Origin: Chitinophaga pinensis
GTDB taxonomy: Bacteria; Bacteroidota; Bacteroidia; Chitinophagales; Chitinophagaceae
Assembly (NCBI GenBank): GCA_943331145.2
Contig: CALQKL020000023.1
Span: 1-16,212, forward strand
Length of the DNA: 16,212 nt
Direction: 5' to 3'
The translations under genes were made by a program, and so were the position numbers. The notes beneath the pieces were generated by a model. The model did not search any database. It had not been told where the DNA came from and worked only from the letters and a program-made list of their open reading frames with translations. Below, in pieces: positions 1 to 7,237 of the stretch (within the stretch, counting starts at the first letter, position 1; the number at the start of each line of letters is the position of its first letter).

Positions 1-605
1 AAAAAGTTTAAGTTTTTTAAATCCAAATCATGACCGGCATTTATACCTAGTCCTAATTCGTTTGCTTTATTGGCAGCTTTAATGAACGGTTCAATTGCAG
101 ATTGTTTATTGCCAGAAGCAAAACCAACGGCATAGCTTTCGGTGTACAACTCAATTCGATCTGTTCCTGTTTCTTTTGCGGCTTCAACCATGTCAACAAT
201 TGGATCTACAAAAATCGAAACCCGGATTCCTGCGTTTTTAAAAACAGAAATTATTCCTTTTAAATATTGCTGATGCTCAATCGTATTCCATCCTTGATTA
301 CTGGTAAGCTGATTGGTAAAATCGGGCACAAGCGTTACTTGTGTTGGTTTGTTGTTTAATACCAAATCCACAAATTTATCTTCAGTGGGATTTCCTTCAA
401 TATTAAATTCTGTAGTGATTATTTTCTTTAGCGCATAAACATCATCATAACGTATATGTCGTTCGTCTGGGCGCGGGTGCACTGTTATTCCATCAGCACC
501 AAATTGCTCAATGTCTTTTGCACATTGAATAATATCGGGATTATTGCCACCTCTTGAATTTCGAAGTGTAGCTAGCTTATTTATATTTACGGATAGTTTT
601 GTCAT
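1..605 (-). CDS. pdxJ: Pyridoxine 5'-phosphate synthase PdxJ (3' end off the window)
   Basis: PdxJ condenses 3-amino-2-oxopropyl phosphate (1-amino-acetone-3-phosphate) with 1-deoxyxylulose 5-phosphate to make pyridoxine 5'-phosphate, the last ring-closing step of DXP-dependent vitamin B6 synthesis in the cytoplasm. Translating the minus strand from the ATG at 605-603 gives 201 residues in one open frame to the window edge. The N-terminus MTKLSVNINKLATLRNSRGG is the PdxJ signature. Further family landmarks are TVHPRPDERH at residues 41-50 (phosphate/substrate loop with H43, R45 and H50), the Glu of FNIEGNPT (E70), and GHDLDL with H192. Compared with the usual length of about 240 residues, roughly 40 C-terminal residues are missing because the window ends. 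It lies 102 bp downstream of tcdA on the same strand, so it may be co-transcribed or have its own promoter in that gap; I see no convincing one. Identity is near certain. Confidence 0.96.
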   Translation of the reverse strand, partial: MTKLSVNINKLATLRNSRGGNNPDIIQCAKDIEQFGADGITVHPRPDERHIRYDDVYALKKIITTEFNIEGNPTEDKFVDLVLNNKPTQVTLVPDFTNQLTSNQGWNTIEHQQYLKGIISVFKNAGIRVSIFVDPIVDMVEAAKETGTDRIELYTESYAVGFASGNKQSAIEPFIKAANKANELGLGINAGHDLDLKNLNF

Positions 606-707
606 AATGATTTAATTGAAACAAGAATACGCGATTTTTTTTAACACGAAGACACTTAGTTTTTTTAGAGCGAGAAACAGAATGTGAAAGAAGAAAAAAG
701 TCAAAAC

Positions 708-1475
708 TCAATTTTCGTTATCACTTTCATTTTCACTCTGACTTTTTTGATCCTCTGTTCTTATCAAATCCCTTATCACTACAGATGCAGCAACTGCGCC
801 AAATGTAGCTGGTAAATAAGAAATGGTTCCATAAGCCGACTTCTTATAATTTTTCCCATCTGTCATCATAAGACTATCCCAAACTGGCTCTTCTGGTGAA
901 AACACTGCTTTTATCCCTTTGTAAATTTTATCTTTTTTCAACATTTTTCTTACTTGTTGGGCAAAAGGGCAAATCATGGTTTTTGAAATATCTACTACTT
1001 TTATTTGAGTAGGGTCCATTTTTGCGCCGGCCCCCATACTACTCACCAATGGAATTTTTTGATGATAAGCCATTTTTAAAAAAGTCAATTTAGGCGTTAT
1101 GCTGTCAATGGCATCCACTATATAATCAGGTTTATTTTCAAAAAGTTTTTCAACCATTTCGGGATTAATGAATTCCTTTATTACATTCAATTTCAACTCT
1201 GGATTTATGGCCAGTAAACGCTCCGCCATTATATCCGCTTTCGATACACCGTGATTGGTTGATAACGCCGGAAGTTGTCTATTTCTATTTGTTGGATCTA
1301 CTACATCACCATCAATGATTGTCATAATACCAACACCACTTCTACAAATAAATTCAGCAGCAAAAGACCCTACACCACCCATGCCCACAACCATTACATG
1401 CTTCTGATTAAGCAATCTAACTCGATCTTCCCCAATAAGTAAACTTGTTCTTCCAAGCCAACTAATATCTTGCAT
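708..1475 (-). CDS. tcdA: tRNA threonylcarbamoyladenosine dehydratase TcdA (ThiF/MoeB/E1-like)
   Basis: TcdA (YgdL/CsdL) is an ATP-dependent E1-like enzyme that dehydrates t6A at position 37 of ANN-decoding tRNAs to the cyclic form ct6A. The protein shows the Rossmann ATP-binding motif GMGGVGS near residues 31-37, followed by IIDGDVVDPTNRNRQ, the D-x-D...N-x-x-R-Q nucleotide-binding stretch of E1-like enzymes, then VDAIDSITPK and GAGAKMDPTQIKVVDISKT. The last run is characteristic of TcdA rather than ThiF or MoeB, and the CxxC zinc pairs of MoeB/ThiF are not seen. I choose the ATG at 1475-1473 (255 residues). It overlaps the upstream TGA stop by one base (TGATG), a classic coupled start. A TTG one codon earlier (1478) would only add one Met. 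The tail is a polar Ser/Asn/Glu run. It forms an operon with the TatD-family gene upstream. Confidence 0.93.
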   Translation of the reverse strand: MQDISWLGRTSLLIGEDRVRLLNQKHVMVVGMGGVGSFAAEFICRSGVGIMTIIDGDVVDPTNRNRQLPALSTNHGVSKADIMAERLLAINPELKLNVIKEFINPEMVEKLFENKPDYIVDAIDSITPKLTFLKMAYHQKIPLVSSMGAGAKMDPTQIKVVDISKTMICPFAQQVRKMLKKDKIYKGIKAVFSPEEPVWDSLMMTDGKNYKKSAYGTISYLPATFGAVAASVVIRDLIRTEDQKSQSENESDNEN

Positions 1476-2125
1476 CAATTAAAATTTGTCTTGAATACTG
1501 TTTTTGAATTTTGCATTATTTGCAAACTTAATTGTTCTATTGAAGTATTTTTTATTTGTGCCGCTTTTTTATAAATATCTTCTATTGTACAATCGGCATC
1601 ATCTGTTTCCAAAAATATTTTATCTGATGGAATTTTCGAAAAAACAGAATCCATTGATGGGTTAAACAATCCTTTACCAAAAGAAAGATAAAAACCAGCG
1701 GAAAGCATATCATTTGCGATAACAACATTATTATTAAACCCATGAAAAACCACAGGCATGATATTGTTGCTCATTTTAATTACAGCCAATGCTTCGCGAA
1801 ATGCACGAACACAATGCACAATGATTGGCTTTGCGATTTCATTAGCCCATAATATTTGTGCTAAAAAAATAGATTCCTGAAGTTTAAAAGGTGTTTCACA
1901 AATTCTATCCAAACCACATTCACCAATGGCCAATACATTTTTTTGATGGCTTGCGATTTTCATTTTTGATAATTCATCCTGAACATTTGATGCATCAATA
2001 TACCAAGGATGAATGCCCATTGAATAAAAATTCAAGCTACTCGTTTCGTCAAAATCTGCATGCAAATTTTGAATGCACTTCGAATTGTTCTGTTTGACTT
2101 TGTGTGTATGTATATCGATTAGCAA
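1475..2125 (-). CDS. TatD-family metal-dependent hydrolase (short form)
   Basis: This is a TatD-type amidohydrolase-fold enzyme. Characterised relatives are metal-dependent 3'-5' exo/endonucleases that act on single-stranded DNA or RNA. The metal ligands can be placed: HxH at H6/H8 (DIHTH), the Glu of AIGECGLD (E69), H104 in PIIVHC, H128 in VFHGF, and the Asp of FLETDDAD (D175). At 216 residues it is shorter than the usual 255-265 of TatD/YcfH, as is common for Bacteroidota copies. The start is TTG at 2125: an in-frame stop lies ten codons upstream, no ATG intervenes, and the next Met (residue 36) would delete the HxH motif. The gene ends in a TGA overlapping the ATG of tcdA, so the two are translationally coupled. 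Both products act on nucleic acids, but a shared pathway is only inference. The physiological substrate is unknown. Confidence 0.88.
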   Translation of the reverse strand: MLIDIHTHKVKQNNSKCIQNLHADFDETSSLNFYSMGIHPWYIDASNVQDELSKMKIASHQKNVLAIGECGLDRICETPFKLQESIFLAQILWANEIAKPIIVHCVRAFREALAVIKMSNNIMPVVFHGFNNNVVIANDMLSAGFYLSFGKGLFNPSMDSVFSKIPSDKIFLETDDADCTIEDIYKKAAQIKNTSIEQLSLQIMQNSKTVFKTNFN

Positions 2126-2182
2126 TTTTATAAAATTATTTGATGCTTTTTATTTTGATTAAATCTTCCTATTCATCAATTT

Positions 2183-2285
2183 TTAGCATGATAAATTTAA
2201 TCTAGATTTCCCAATTAAATTGAAAAATCCATACGAAGCGCCTCTGATTCGATATACCACAAGCTCCATAAGAGCGACCTCTCAT
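2183..2285 (-). other. Intergenic segment open in two minus-strand frames, with a direct repeat
   Basis: This segment lies between the ahcY terminator and tatD and is noticeably richer in G+C than the flanking spacer. Two short overlapping open frames run through it on the minus strand: ATG at 2285 to TAG at 2202 (27 codons, beginning MRGRSYGACGISNQ) and ATG at 2269 to TAA at 2183 (28 codons, beginning MELVVYRIRGASYG). It also contains an imperfect 17-bp direct repeat at 2228-2244 and 2265-2281 (TCCATA...CCTC), 37 bp apart. It could be a remnant of a repeated genomic element, a small RNA, or a micropeptide gene. I cannot decide between these and do not recognise a protein family. Confidence 0.3.
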
Positions 2286-2316
2286 AAAAAAACCCTCTTC
2301 AAATGAAAAGGGCTTT
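2286..2316 (-). terminator. Rho-independent terminator of ahcY
   Basis: Read on the minus strand, CCCTTTTC (2312-2305) pairs with GAAGAGGG (2300-2293) with one G-U wobble, closing a four-base loop, and is followed by seven T. It begins 24 bp past the ahcY stop codon, so it should end the ahcY transcript and insulate tatD-tcdA. Confidence 0.8.
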
Positions 2317-2339
2317 TGTTTGTTTTGTATAAAAAGAAA

Positions 2340-3665
2340 TTAGTAACGATACATATCAGTTTTGTATGGACCATAAACGTCTAATCCTAAATAACTAGCT
2401 TGTTCTGTTGTTAAAATATCCAATTCAACACCAATTTTAGCCAAATGTAAACGAGCTACTTTTTCATCTAAATGCTTAGGTAAAACGTACACTTTATTTT
2501 CATATTTGTCAGTGTTTGTCCAAAGTTCAATTTGAGCCAAAGTTTGGTTAGTAAATGAATTACTCATTACAAAAGATGGGTGACCAGTTGCACAACCTAA
2601 GTTTACCAAACGACCTTCAGCAAGAACGATGATGTCTTTTCCTTCGATGGTGTACATATCAACTTGTGGTTTGATGGTGTCTTTTGTGTTGCCATAAGTG
2701 CCATTCAACCAAGCCATATCAATTTCAATATCGAAATGTCCGATATTACAAACGATTGCTTTATCTTTCATAGCTCTGAAATGTTGCTCTGTAATCAAAT
2801 CTCTACAACCACTTGCAGTAACAATGATGTCTGCTTCTTTAACAGCATCAATCATTTTTTTAACTTCAAATCCGTCCATTGCTGCTTGTAACGCACAAAT
2901 TGGGTCGATTTCAGTTACAATAACACGAGCGCCTGCACCACGTAAACTCAATGCAGAACCTTTACCTACGTCTCCGTATCCACCTACAACTGCAACCTTA
3001 CCTGCCATCATTACATCAGTAGCACGTCGAATCGCATCAACTAAAGATTCTTGACAACCGTATTTGTTATCAAATTTTGATTTGGTAACAGAGTCATTTA
3101 CATTGATTGCAGGAATTGGTAAAGTGCCATTTGCCATACGCTCGTATAAACGATGAACACCAGTTGTTGTTTCTTCGCTCAATCCTTTGATGTTTGGAAT
3201 CAACTCTGGATATTTATCAAAAACAGTGTTTGTAAGATCACCACCATCATCCAAAATCATATTTAACGGCTTATCAGCACTTCCAAAGAACAATGTTTGT
3301 TCGATACACCAATCAGCTTCTTCAATAGATTGACCTTTCCAAGCATAAACTCCGATACCAGCAGCAGCAATAGCAGCAGCAGCTTGATCTTGAGTAGAGA
3401 AGATATTACAACTGCTCCATTTTACTTCAGCACCTAACGCGATTAAAGTTTCAATTAAAACAGCAGTTTGAATGGTCATGTGTAAACAACCCGCAATTCT
3501 CGCACCTTTCAATGGTTGACTTGCTGCATATTCAGCACGGAGACTCATTAGCCCTGGCATTTCTGCTTCAGCCAATCTGATTTCTTTACGGCCCCATTCT
3601 GCGAGGCTCATGTCTTTTACCTTGTATTTCAAGGAAAAGTCGATAGCACTTAATGTAGTTGACAT
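2340..3665 (-). CDS. ahcY: Adenosylhomocysteinase (S-adenosyl-L-homocysteine hydrolase)
   Basis: This NAD-dependent cytosolic enzyme reversibly splits S-adenosylhomocysteine into homocysteine and adenosine. It removes the product inhibitor of methyltransferases and feeds the methionine cycle. At 441 residues it matches the compact human-like form and lacks the roughly 40-residue insertion found in many bacterial homologues. Visible landmarks are H62 in GCLHMTIQTA, D140 in ILDDGGD, E165 in SEETTTGVH, K195/D199/N200 in VTKSKFDN, the NAD-binding GYGDVGKG at 229-236, and the C-terminal K435/Y439 of KTDMYRY that reach into the partner subunit's cofactor site. The ATG at 3665 is well supported by the family N-terminus. 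The gene is monocistronic: its own terminator follows and a divergent Lrp/AsnC regulator lies upstream. A TAGCTTTG box at 3690-3683 could be its -7 promoter element. Identity is essentially certain. Confidence 0.97.
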   Translation of the reverse strand: MSTTLSAIDFSLKYKVKDMSLAEWGRKEIRLAEAEMPGLMSLRAEYAASQPLKGARIAGCLHMTIQTAVLIETLIALGAEVKWSSCNIFSTQDQAAAAIAAAGIGVYAWKGQSIEEADWCIEQTLFFGSADKPLNMILDDGGDLTNTVFDKYPELIPNIKGLSEETTTGVHRLYERMANGTLPIPAINVNDSVTKSKFDNKYGCQESLVDAIRRATDVMMAGKVAVVGGYGDVGKGSALSLRGAGARVIVTEIDPICALQAAMDGFEVKKMIDAVKEADIIVTASGCRDLITEQHFRAMKDKAIVCNIGHFDIEIDMAWLNGTYGNTKDTIKPQVDMYTIEGKDIIVLAEGRLVNLGCATGHPSFVMSNSFTNQTLAQIELWTNTDKYENKVYVLPKHLDEKVARLHLAKIGVELDILTTEQASYLGLDVYGPYKTDMYRY

Positions 3666-3682
3666 AATTATTTTTTAGAACA

Positions 3683-3690
3683 CAAAGCTA
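3683..3690 (-). promoter_or_regulatory. Candidate Bacteroidota -7 box for ahcY
   Basis: The minus strand reads TAGCTTTG, an exact match to the Bacteroidota sigma-ABfr -7 consensus TAnnTTTG, 17 bases before the ahcY start codon. The upstream -33 TTG is not present at ideal spacing (TTT/TAG there), so the assignment is tentative. Confidence 0.4.
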
Positions 3691-3739
3691 ATTCAAAAAG
3701 AACAATATTCTAAATTATAAAACTAAAATAGGACAAAGA

Positions 3740-3780
3740 CATAAAATTTTATACATTAGCAGAATAAACATAAATTTTAT
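3740..3780. promoter_or_regulatory. Paired AT-rich palindromes, possible Lrp/AsnC operator
   Basis: Two near-identical elements, CATAAAATTTTAT (3740-3752, containing a perfect 12-bp palindrome) and CATAAATTTTAT (3769-3780), start 29 bp apart, close to three helical turns. The second covers the start codon of the Lrp/AsnC-family gene. Lrp-family regulators bind AT-rich imperfect palindromes on one DNA face and usually repress themselves, so an autoregulatory site is plausible. The high local A+T content makes chance occurrence a real alternative. Confidence 0.33.
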
Positions 3781-4282
3781 GATAAAAAAGATAGAACAAA
3801 AAGAACAAACGACTACAACAAACCAAACATTAGACAAAACAGACCTGCTGATTTTAAAATTATTACAAGAAAATGCAAAAAGTACGGTTAAGGAAATTGC
3901 TGAAAAAGTTCATTTAAGCACTACTCCTGTTCATGAGCGCATAAAAAGAATGGAACAAAATGGAGTTATTAAACAGTATGCAACTTTAGTTGACCACACG
4001 AAAGTAAAAAAAGGATTGATGGTGATTTGCTATGTTTCCCTAAAAGAACACAGCAAAAATGCAGGCACAAAGTTTATCAAATCAATCAATGCCTTAAATG
4101 AAGTAATAGAATGTTACAACATCAGCGGTGAGTTTGATTTTATGCTAAAAGTTGTAGAAGAAAATATGGATAAATATTACGATTTCCATGTGAATCGTTT
4201 AAGCCAAATTGAAAACATGGGCAATGTACAAAGTGTATTTGTGATGGGCGTTATCAAACAAACACATCAACTGGTTTGGTAA
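3779..4282 (+). CDS. Lrp/AsnC-family transcriptional regulator
   Basis: This is a DNA-binding regulator of the feast/famine family, whose members form dimers or octamers and sense amino acids or other small metabolites. At 167 residues it has a polar N-terminal extension (about residues 1-17, Lys/Gln/Thr rich). The AsnC-type winged helix-turn-helix spans about 18-70 (LDKTDLLILKLLQENAK, recognition region STTPVHERIKRME), and the effector-binding RAM domain spans about 78-160, with the GEFDFMLKV strand typical of the ligand pocket. The ATG at 3779 opens the frame; an alternative start inside the extension is not obvious. The gene is divergent from ahcY with a 113-bp shared gap, so regulation of itself and possibly ahcY is a reasonable inference. 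The specific effector cannot be read from the sequence. The family call is secure; the target genes are unknown. Confidence 0.92.
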   Translation: MIKKIEQKEQTTTTNQTLDKTDLLILKLLQENAKSTVKEIAEKVHLSTTPVHERIKRMEQNGVIKQYATLVDHTKVKKGLMVICYVSLKEHSKNAGTKFIKSINALNEVIECYNISGEFDFMLKVVEENMDKYYDFHVNRLSQIENMGNVQSVFVMGVIKQTHQLVW

Positions 4283-4352
4283 GATTCAGACCCAGATTTT
4301 TCCTATCTGCCGCATCTAAAAACCAAAAAAAGTTTATGCATTTTTAAATATA

Positions 4353-4456
4353 AACCGTTGAAACGGTTGTATGGATGAATTTGTCTTCATAGCCCACGGT
4401 TTAAACCGTGGGTTATGAAAATTTTATACCTATATAATGGTTTAAACCATTTATAT
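4353..4456. repeat. Three-hairpin palindromic repeat element (REP/BIME-like)
   Basis: Three successive palindromes share a GGTT/AACC core. The first, 4353-4368, has AACCGTT paired with AACGGTT around a GA loop. The second, 4386-4419, is a 34-base inverted repeat, perfect except for one G-T pair, centred on TTTAAA and flanked by CCCACGG/CCGTGGG. The third, about 4432-4456, is an ATGGTTT/AAACCAT palindrome extended by bulged TATA arms. The element fills most of the 276-bp gap between the Lrp/AsnC gene and the fabI terminator. Such GGTTTAAACC palindromes resemble extragenic repeats mobilised by REP-associated tyrosine transposases, but no transposase is in the window, so that link is inference. 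Confidence 0.65.
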
Positions 4457-4505
4457 CTATTTTGAGAAATCTTATCTTATTTATAATACCCTTAGCTTCC
4501 TAGCA

Positions 4506-4538
4506 CAAAAAAAGCGCTAGTAATTAACTAGCGCTTTT
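4506..4538 (-). terminator. Terminator of fabI, potentially bidirectional
   Basis: A perfect 12-bp inverted repeat, AAAAGCGCTAGT (4510-4521) with ACTAGCGCTTTT (4527-4538), has a five-base loop. On the minus strand it is followed by seven T, 20 bp past the fabI stop. The other strand has only four T, so it may act weakly on plus-strand transcripts from the regulator. Confidence 0.9.
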
Positions 4539-4558
4539 GAAAGATATGACTATTGAAA

Positions 4559-5371
4559 TTATTTTTCCATTTGCTCAATTACAGCATTTGTAACTCCTGT
4601 AAATGAGAATCCGCCATCATGAAATAAGTTTTGCATCGTTACCATTTTGGTATGATCGCTAAACATCATCACGCAATAATTAGCACAATCTTCTGCAGTA
4701 GCATTTCCTAAAGGACTCATCTTTTCTGCATAGTTGATAAAGCCGTCGAAACCTTTAACGCCACTACCAGCAGTAGTTTTTGTAGGCGATTGAGAAATCG
4801 TATTTACACGAACATGTTTTTTTACCCCATAATGATAGCCAAAGCTTCTTGCTACACTTTCTAAAAGAGATTTAGCATCTGCCATTTCATTATAATCAGG
4901 AAAAACCCTTTGGGCAGCGATATAACTCAATGCTACTACACTACCCCACTCATTGATGGCATCTTTTTTCATACAAGTAGCCAACACACGATGCAAGCTC
5001 ATTGATGAAATTTCAAACGTTTTTAAATTATGTGCATAGTCGATTTCTGTGTAATGCTTTCCTTTACGAACATTTAAACTCATGCCGATTGAATGTAAAA
5101 TAAAATCGAACCCACCACCAAAATGTTCCATCGCTTTATTTATCAAGTTCTCTACATCTTCGGCATTACTTACATCACAAGCAACTACTGGTGCGTTTAT
5201 CTTATCTGCAAGCTTGTTGATTTCACCCATACGCATGGCTACAGGAGCGTTTGTAAGTAATATTTCAGCGCCCTCTTCAAAACATTTAATTGCAGTAATC
5301 CAAGCAATTGATTTTTCATCCAATGCACCAAAAATGATTCCTTTTTTTCCTTTTAATAAATTGTTTGACAT
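4559..5371 (-). CDS. fabI: Enoyl-[acyl-carrier-protein] reductase (NADH) FabI
   Basis: FabI catalyses the last step of each fatty-acid elongation cycle, reducing trans-2-enoyl-ACP with NAD(P)H in the cytosol, and is the target of triclosan-type inhibitors. The protein is 270 residues, within the FabI range. It is a short-chain dehydrogenase fold with the divergent glycine region GIIFGALDEKSIAW at 11-24 in place of the classical TGxxxGIG, and the catalytic set Y150, Y160 and K167 (SYIAAQRVFPDYNEMADAK, Y-x6-K), which is diagnostic for FabI rather than FabG. The NAD/substrate-loop region HVRVNTISQSP (186-196) is present, with Gln where E. coli has Ala-Gly-Pro context. The GALDEKSIAW version is the Bacteroidota type. 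The gene lies 61 bp downstream of recN on the same strand, possibly co-transcribed, and ends at a strong terminator. Confidence 0.95.
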   Translation of the reverse strand: MSNNLLKGKKGIIFGALDEKSIAWITAIKCFEEGAEILLTNAPVAMRMGEINKLADKINAPVVACDVSNAEDVENLINKAMEHFGGGFDFILHSIGMSLNVRKGKHYTEIDYAHNLKTFEISSMSLHRVLATCMKKDAINEWGSVVALSYIAAQRVFPDYNEMADAKSLLESVARSFGYHYGVKKHVRVNTISQSPTKTTAGSGVKGFDGFINYAEKMSPLGNATAEDCANYCVMMFSDHTKMVTMQNLFHDGGFSFTGVTNAVIEQMEK

Positions 5372-5432
5372 ACTTTTTTATTTATGATTATCTGTAAAAT
5401 TAATTGTTCTATTTCAAAATAAATACAACGAT

Positions 5433-7088
5433 TTAATTTGACATCATTTCTTTTGCATTTTCCAATGCAGCTGTAGTAGGTTTTTCACCGCTTAGCATCT
5501 GAGCAATTGCGTTGATTCTTTCCCCTTCATTTAAAATTCGAATGCTTGTGGTTATTTTTTCTCCTTTCACTTCTTTATACACAAAAAAATGTGTTGATGC
5601 TTTTGCTGCAATTTGTGCCTGATGTGTAATGGCAATGATCTGATGTGATGCTGATAAAGATTTCATGATAAGCCCAACTTGTTTTGCAGCTTCACCACTT
5701 ATCCCTGTATCAATTTCATCAAATATCAAAGTAGGTAATGCAAGTTTTTGCGCCACCAATGATTTTATACTCAACATTAATCTGCTCAATTCGCCACCAC
5801 TGGCCACTTTGCCAATTGGTTCAAATTTGTTGCTCTTATTGGCATCAAACAAAAATTCAATTGAATCAATACCAAACATATTTAATTCCGTTTCTGAAAT
5901 GCTAACATTTAATCTTGCGTTGGGCATCCCAACTTGTGCAAGCAAACGATTTACTTCTTTTACAAAACCATCGATTTGTTTTTTTCTATTCCCAGAAATT
6001 TGCTTTGCTGAAATCAAACAATCATCATACAACTTAACCAATGATTTCTCTAATGCTTCAATGGATGCAAATACATTTGAATAACCATCTAATTTAACTT
6101 GCAAGCTTTCTTTCAAAGCAATCAATTGAGCTGTTGTTGAAAATCCGTGTTTCTTTAATAGTTTATATCCTGCAGATAATCTGTCGTTTAAAATAGAAAT
6201 TCTTTCTTCGTCATACTTAACGTGGCTTTCAATTCGCTCCAATTCATCTGAAATGTCCTGTACTTCAATGATGGCGCTATTCATCCGCTGAAACAAATTA
6301 GGTAGCTCCGGATGAAAATCATCCAATAATTTTAATTTATTATTTATCGTTTTCAGTTGATTTATAACAGGCTGCTCCGCGTTTGAAAGTTCACCATAAA
6401 CAGCAGACAATTGCAGTTTAATTCTTTCTGCATTGTTCAGCAATTTTAATTCTGCTTCAATATCTTCCAATTCATTTTCTTTTAGCGAAAGTTCATCCAA
6501 TTCAGAAAATAAAAATTGATTGTAATCCAATTCTTTATTGGCTTGATCTTGCTCAATTTTCAATAGAGCCAAAGCTTTTTTTTCCTGTTGATATGTATCA
6601 AATTGCTTTTTAAAATCAAGCAGTAAAGATGAATGATCTGACAATGCGTCTAGTACATCACGCTGAAAAGTTTCGGAGTTAATTTCAAGGGTATCGAATT
6701 GTTGATGCAAGTCAACCAAATGAATACTTAACGCTTTTACCTGAGATAAATTTACGGGCGTGTCATTTATGAAACTTCTTGATTTTCCGTTAGCAGCAAT
6801 TTCTCTTCGGATAAGAATTTCATTTTCAAAATCCAATTCGTTTTGTTGAAAAAACTGTAAAACTTGTTGACTTTTATTTATTTTAAAAAGGCCTTCAATG
6901 ATGCATTTTTTTTGAGAATCTTGAAGAACACTACTATCTGCACGTTGCCCAAGAATCAAATTTAAAGCACCCATCAAAATACTTTTTCCAGCTCCAGTTT
7001 CACCAGTTATAATATTTAAACCATGCTCAAAATGAATTTCGAGTTGATCAATGATGGCATAATTCTGTATGTAAAGTTTTGATATCAT
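5433..7088 (-). CDS. recN: DNA repair protein RecN
   Basis: RecN is an SMC-like ATPase of the RecF recombination pathway that binds and tethers DNA ends at double-strand breaks. The 551-residue length is typical. The N-terminal ATPase half carries Walker A GETGAGKS at 29-36 and the RecN Q-rich region LVDLHQQFD near 128-136. The central part, about 150-360, is a heptad-rich coiled coil. The C-terminal half carries the ABC signature ASGGELSRLMLS (about 429-440), Walker B LIFDEIDTGISG (about 454-465, with D457/E458), and the switch His in AITHQAQIAA. The N-terminus starts directly with MISKLYIQNYAIID, the standard RecN opening, so the ATG at 7088 is secure. The zinc-ribbon gene upstream ends in a terminator, so recN probably has its own promoter in the 149-bp gap; I could not pick one. 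Confidence 0.96.
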   Translation of the reverse strand: MISKLYIQNYAIIDQLEIHFEHGLNIITGETGAGKSILMGALNLILGQRADSSVLQDSQKKCIIEGLFKINKSQQVLQFFQQNELDFENEILIRREIAANGKSRSFINDTPVNLSQVKALSIHLVDLHQQFDTLEINSETFQRDVLDALSDHSSLLLDFKKQFDTYQQEKKALALLKIEQDQANKELDYNQFLFSELDELSLKENELEDIEAELKLLNNAERIKLQLSAVYGELSNAEQPVINQLKTINNKLKLLDDFHPELPNLFQRMNSAIIEVQDISDELERIESHVKYDEERISILNDRLSAGYKLLKKHGFSTTAQLIALKESLQVKLDGYSNVFASIEALEKSLVKLYDDCLISAKQISGNRKKQIDGFVKEVNRLLAQVGMPNARLNVSISETELNMFGIDSIEFLFDANKSNKFEPIGKVASGGELSRLMLSIKSLVAQKLALPTLIFDEIDTGISGEAAKQVGLIMKSLSASHQIIAITHQAQIAAKASTHFFVYKEVKGEKITTSIRILNEGERINAIAQMLSGEKPTTAALENAKEMMSN

Positions 7089-7185
7089 TTGTGCGGAGCA
7101 AATTAAGAAAACTTAATCTAAATTTTATTTTTTGTTTGTCAAAAGAAAATTTATTTCTATTTCAGGACGGAACAATCAATTAAAT

Positions 7186-7217
7186 AAAAAAGCCCATCAA
7201 TTTCGAGATGGGCTTTT
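7186..7217 (-). terminator. Rho-independent terminator of the Nif3/zinc-ribbon operon
   Basis: AAAAGCCCATC (7188-7198) and GATGGGCTTTT (7207-7217) form an 11-bp perfect stem with an eight-base loop. On the minus strand it ends in a run of six T. It lies 21 bp past the stop of the zinc-ribbon gene. Confidence 0.9.
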
Positions 7218-7237
7218 AATAATATTTTAATGCTAAA

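Noticed and set aside
1476..1478. TTG one codon upstream as the start of tcdA
   Set aside because: It is followed directly by an ATG that overlaps the upstream TGA, the usual coupled arrangement; the TTG adds only a single Met.
2698..3054. Plus-strand open frame of 118 codons inside ahcY (also 2664-2891)
   Set aside because: Antisense shadow of a highly conserved enzyme; no start context and no recognisable protein.
5665..6084. Plus-strand open frame inside recN, and a similar one at 7598-7900 in the zinc-ribbon gene
   Set aside because: Complement of conserved domains (recN) or of Lys/Glu-rich coiled coil, which reads as a Phe/Leu-rich pseudo-membrane protein; an artefact.
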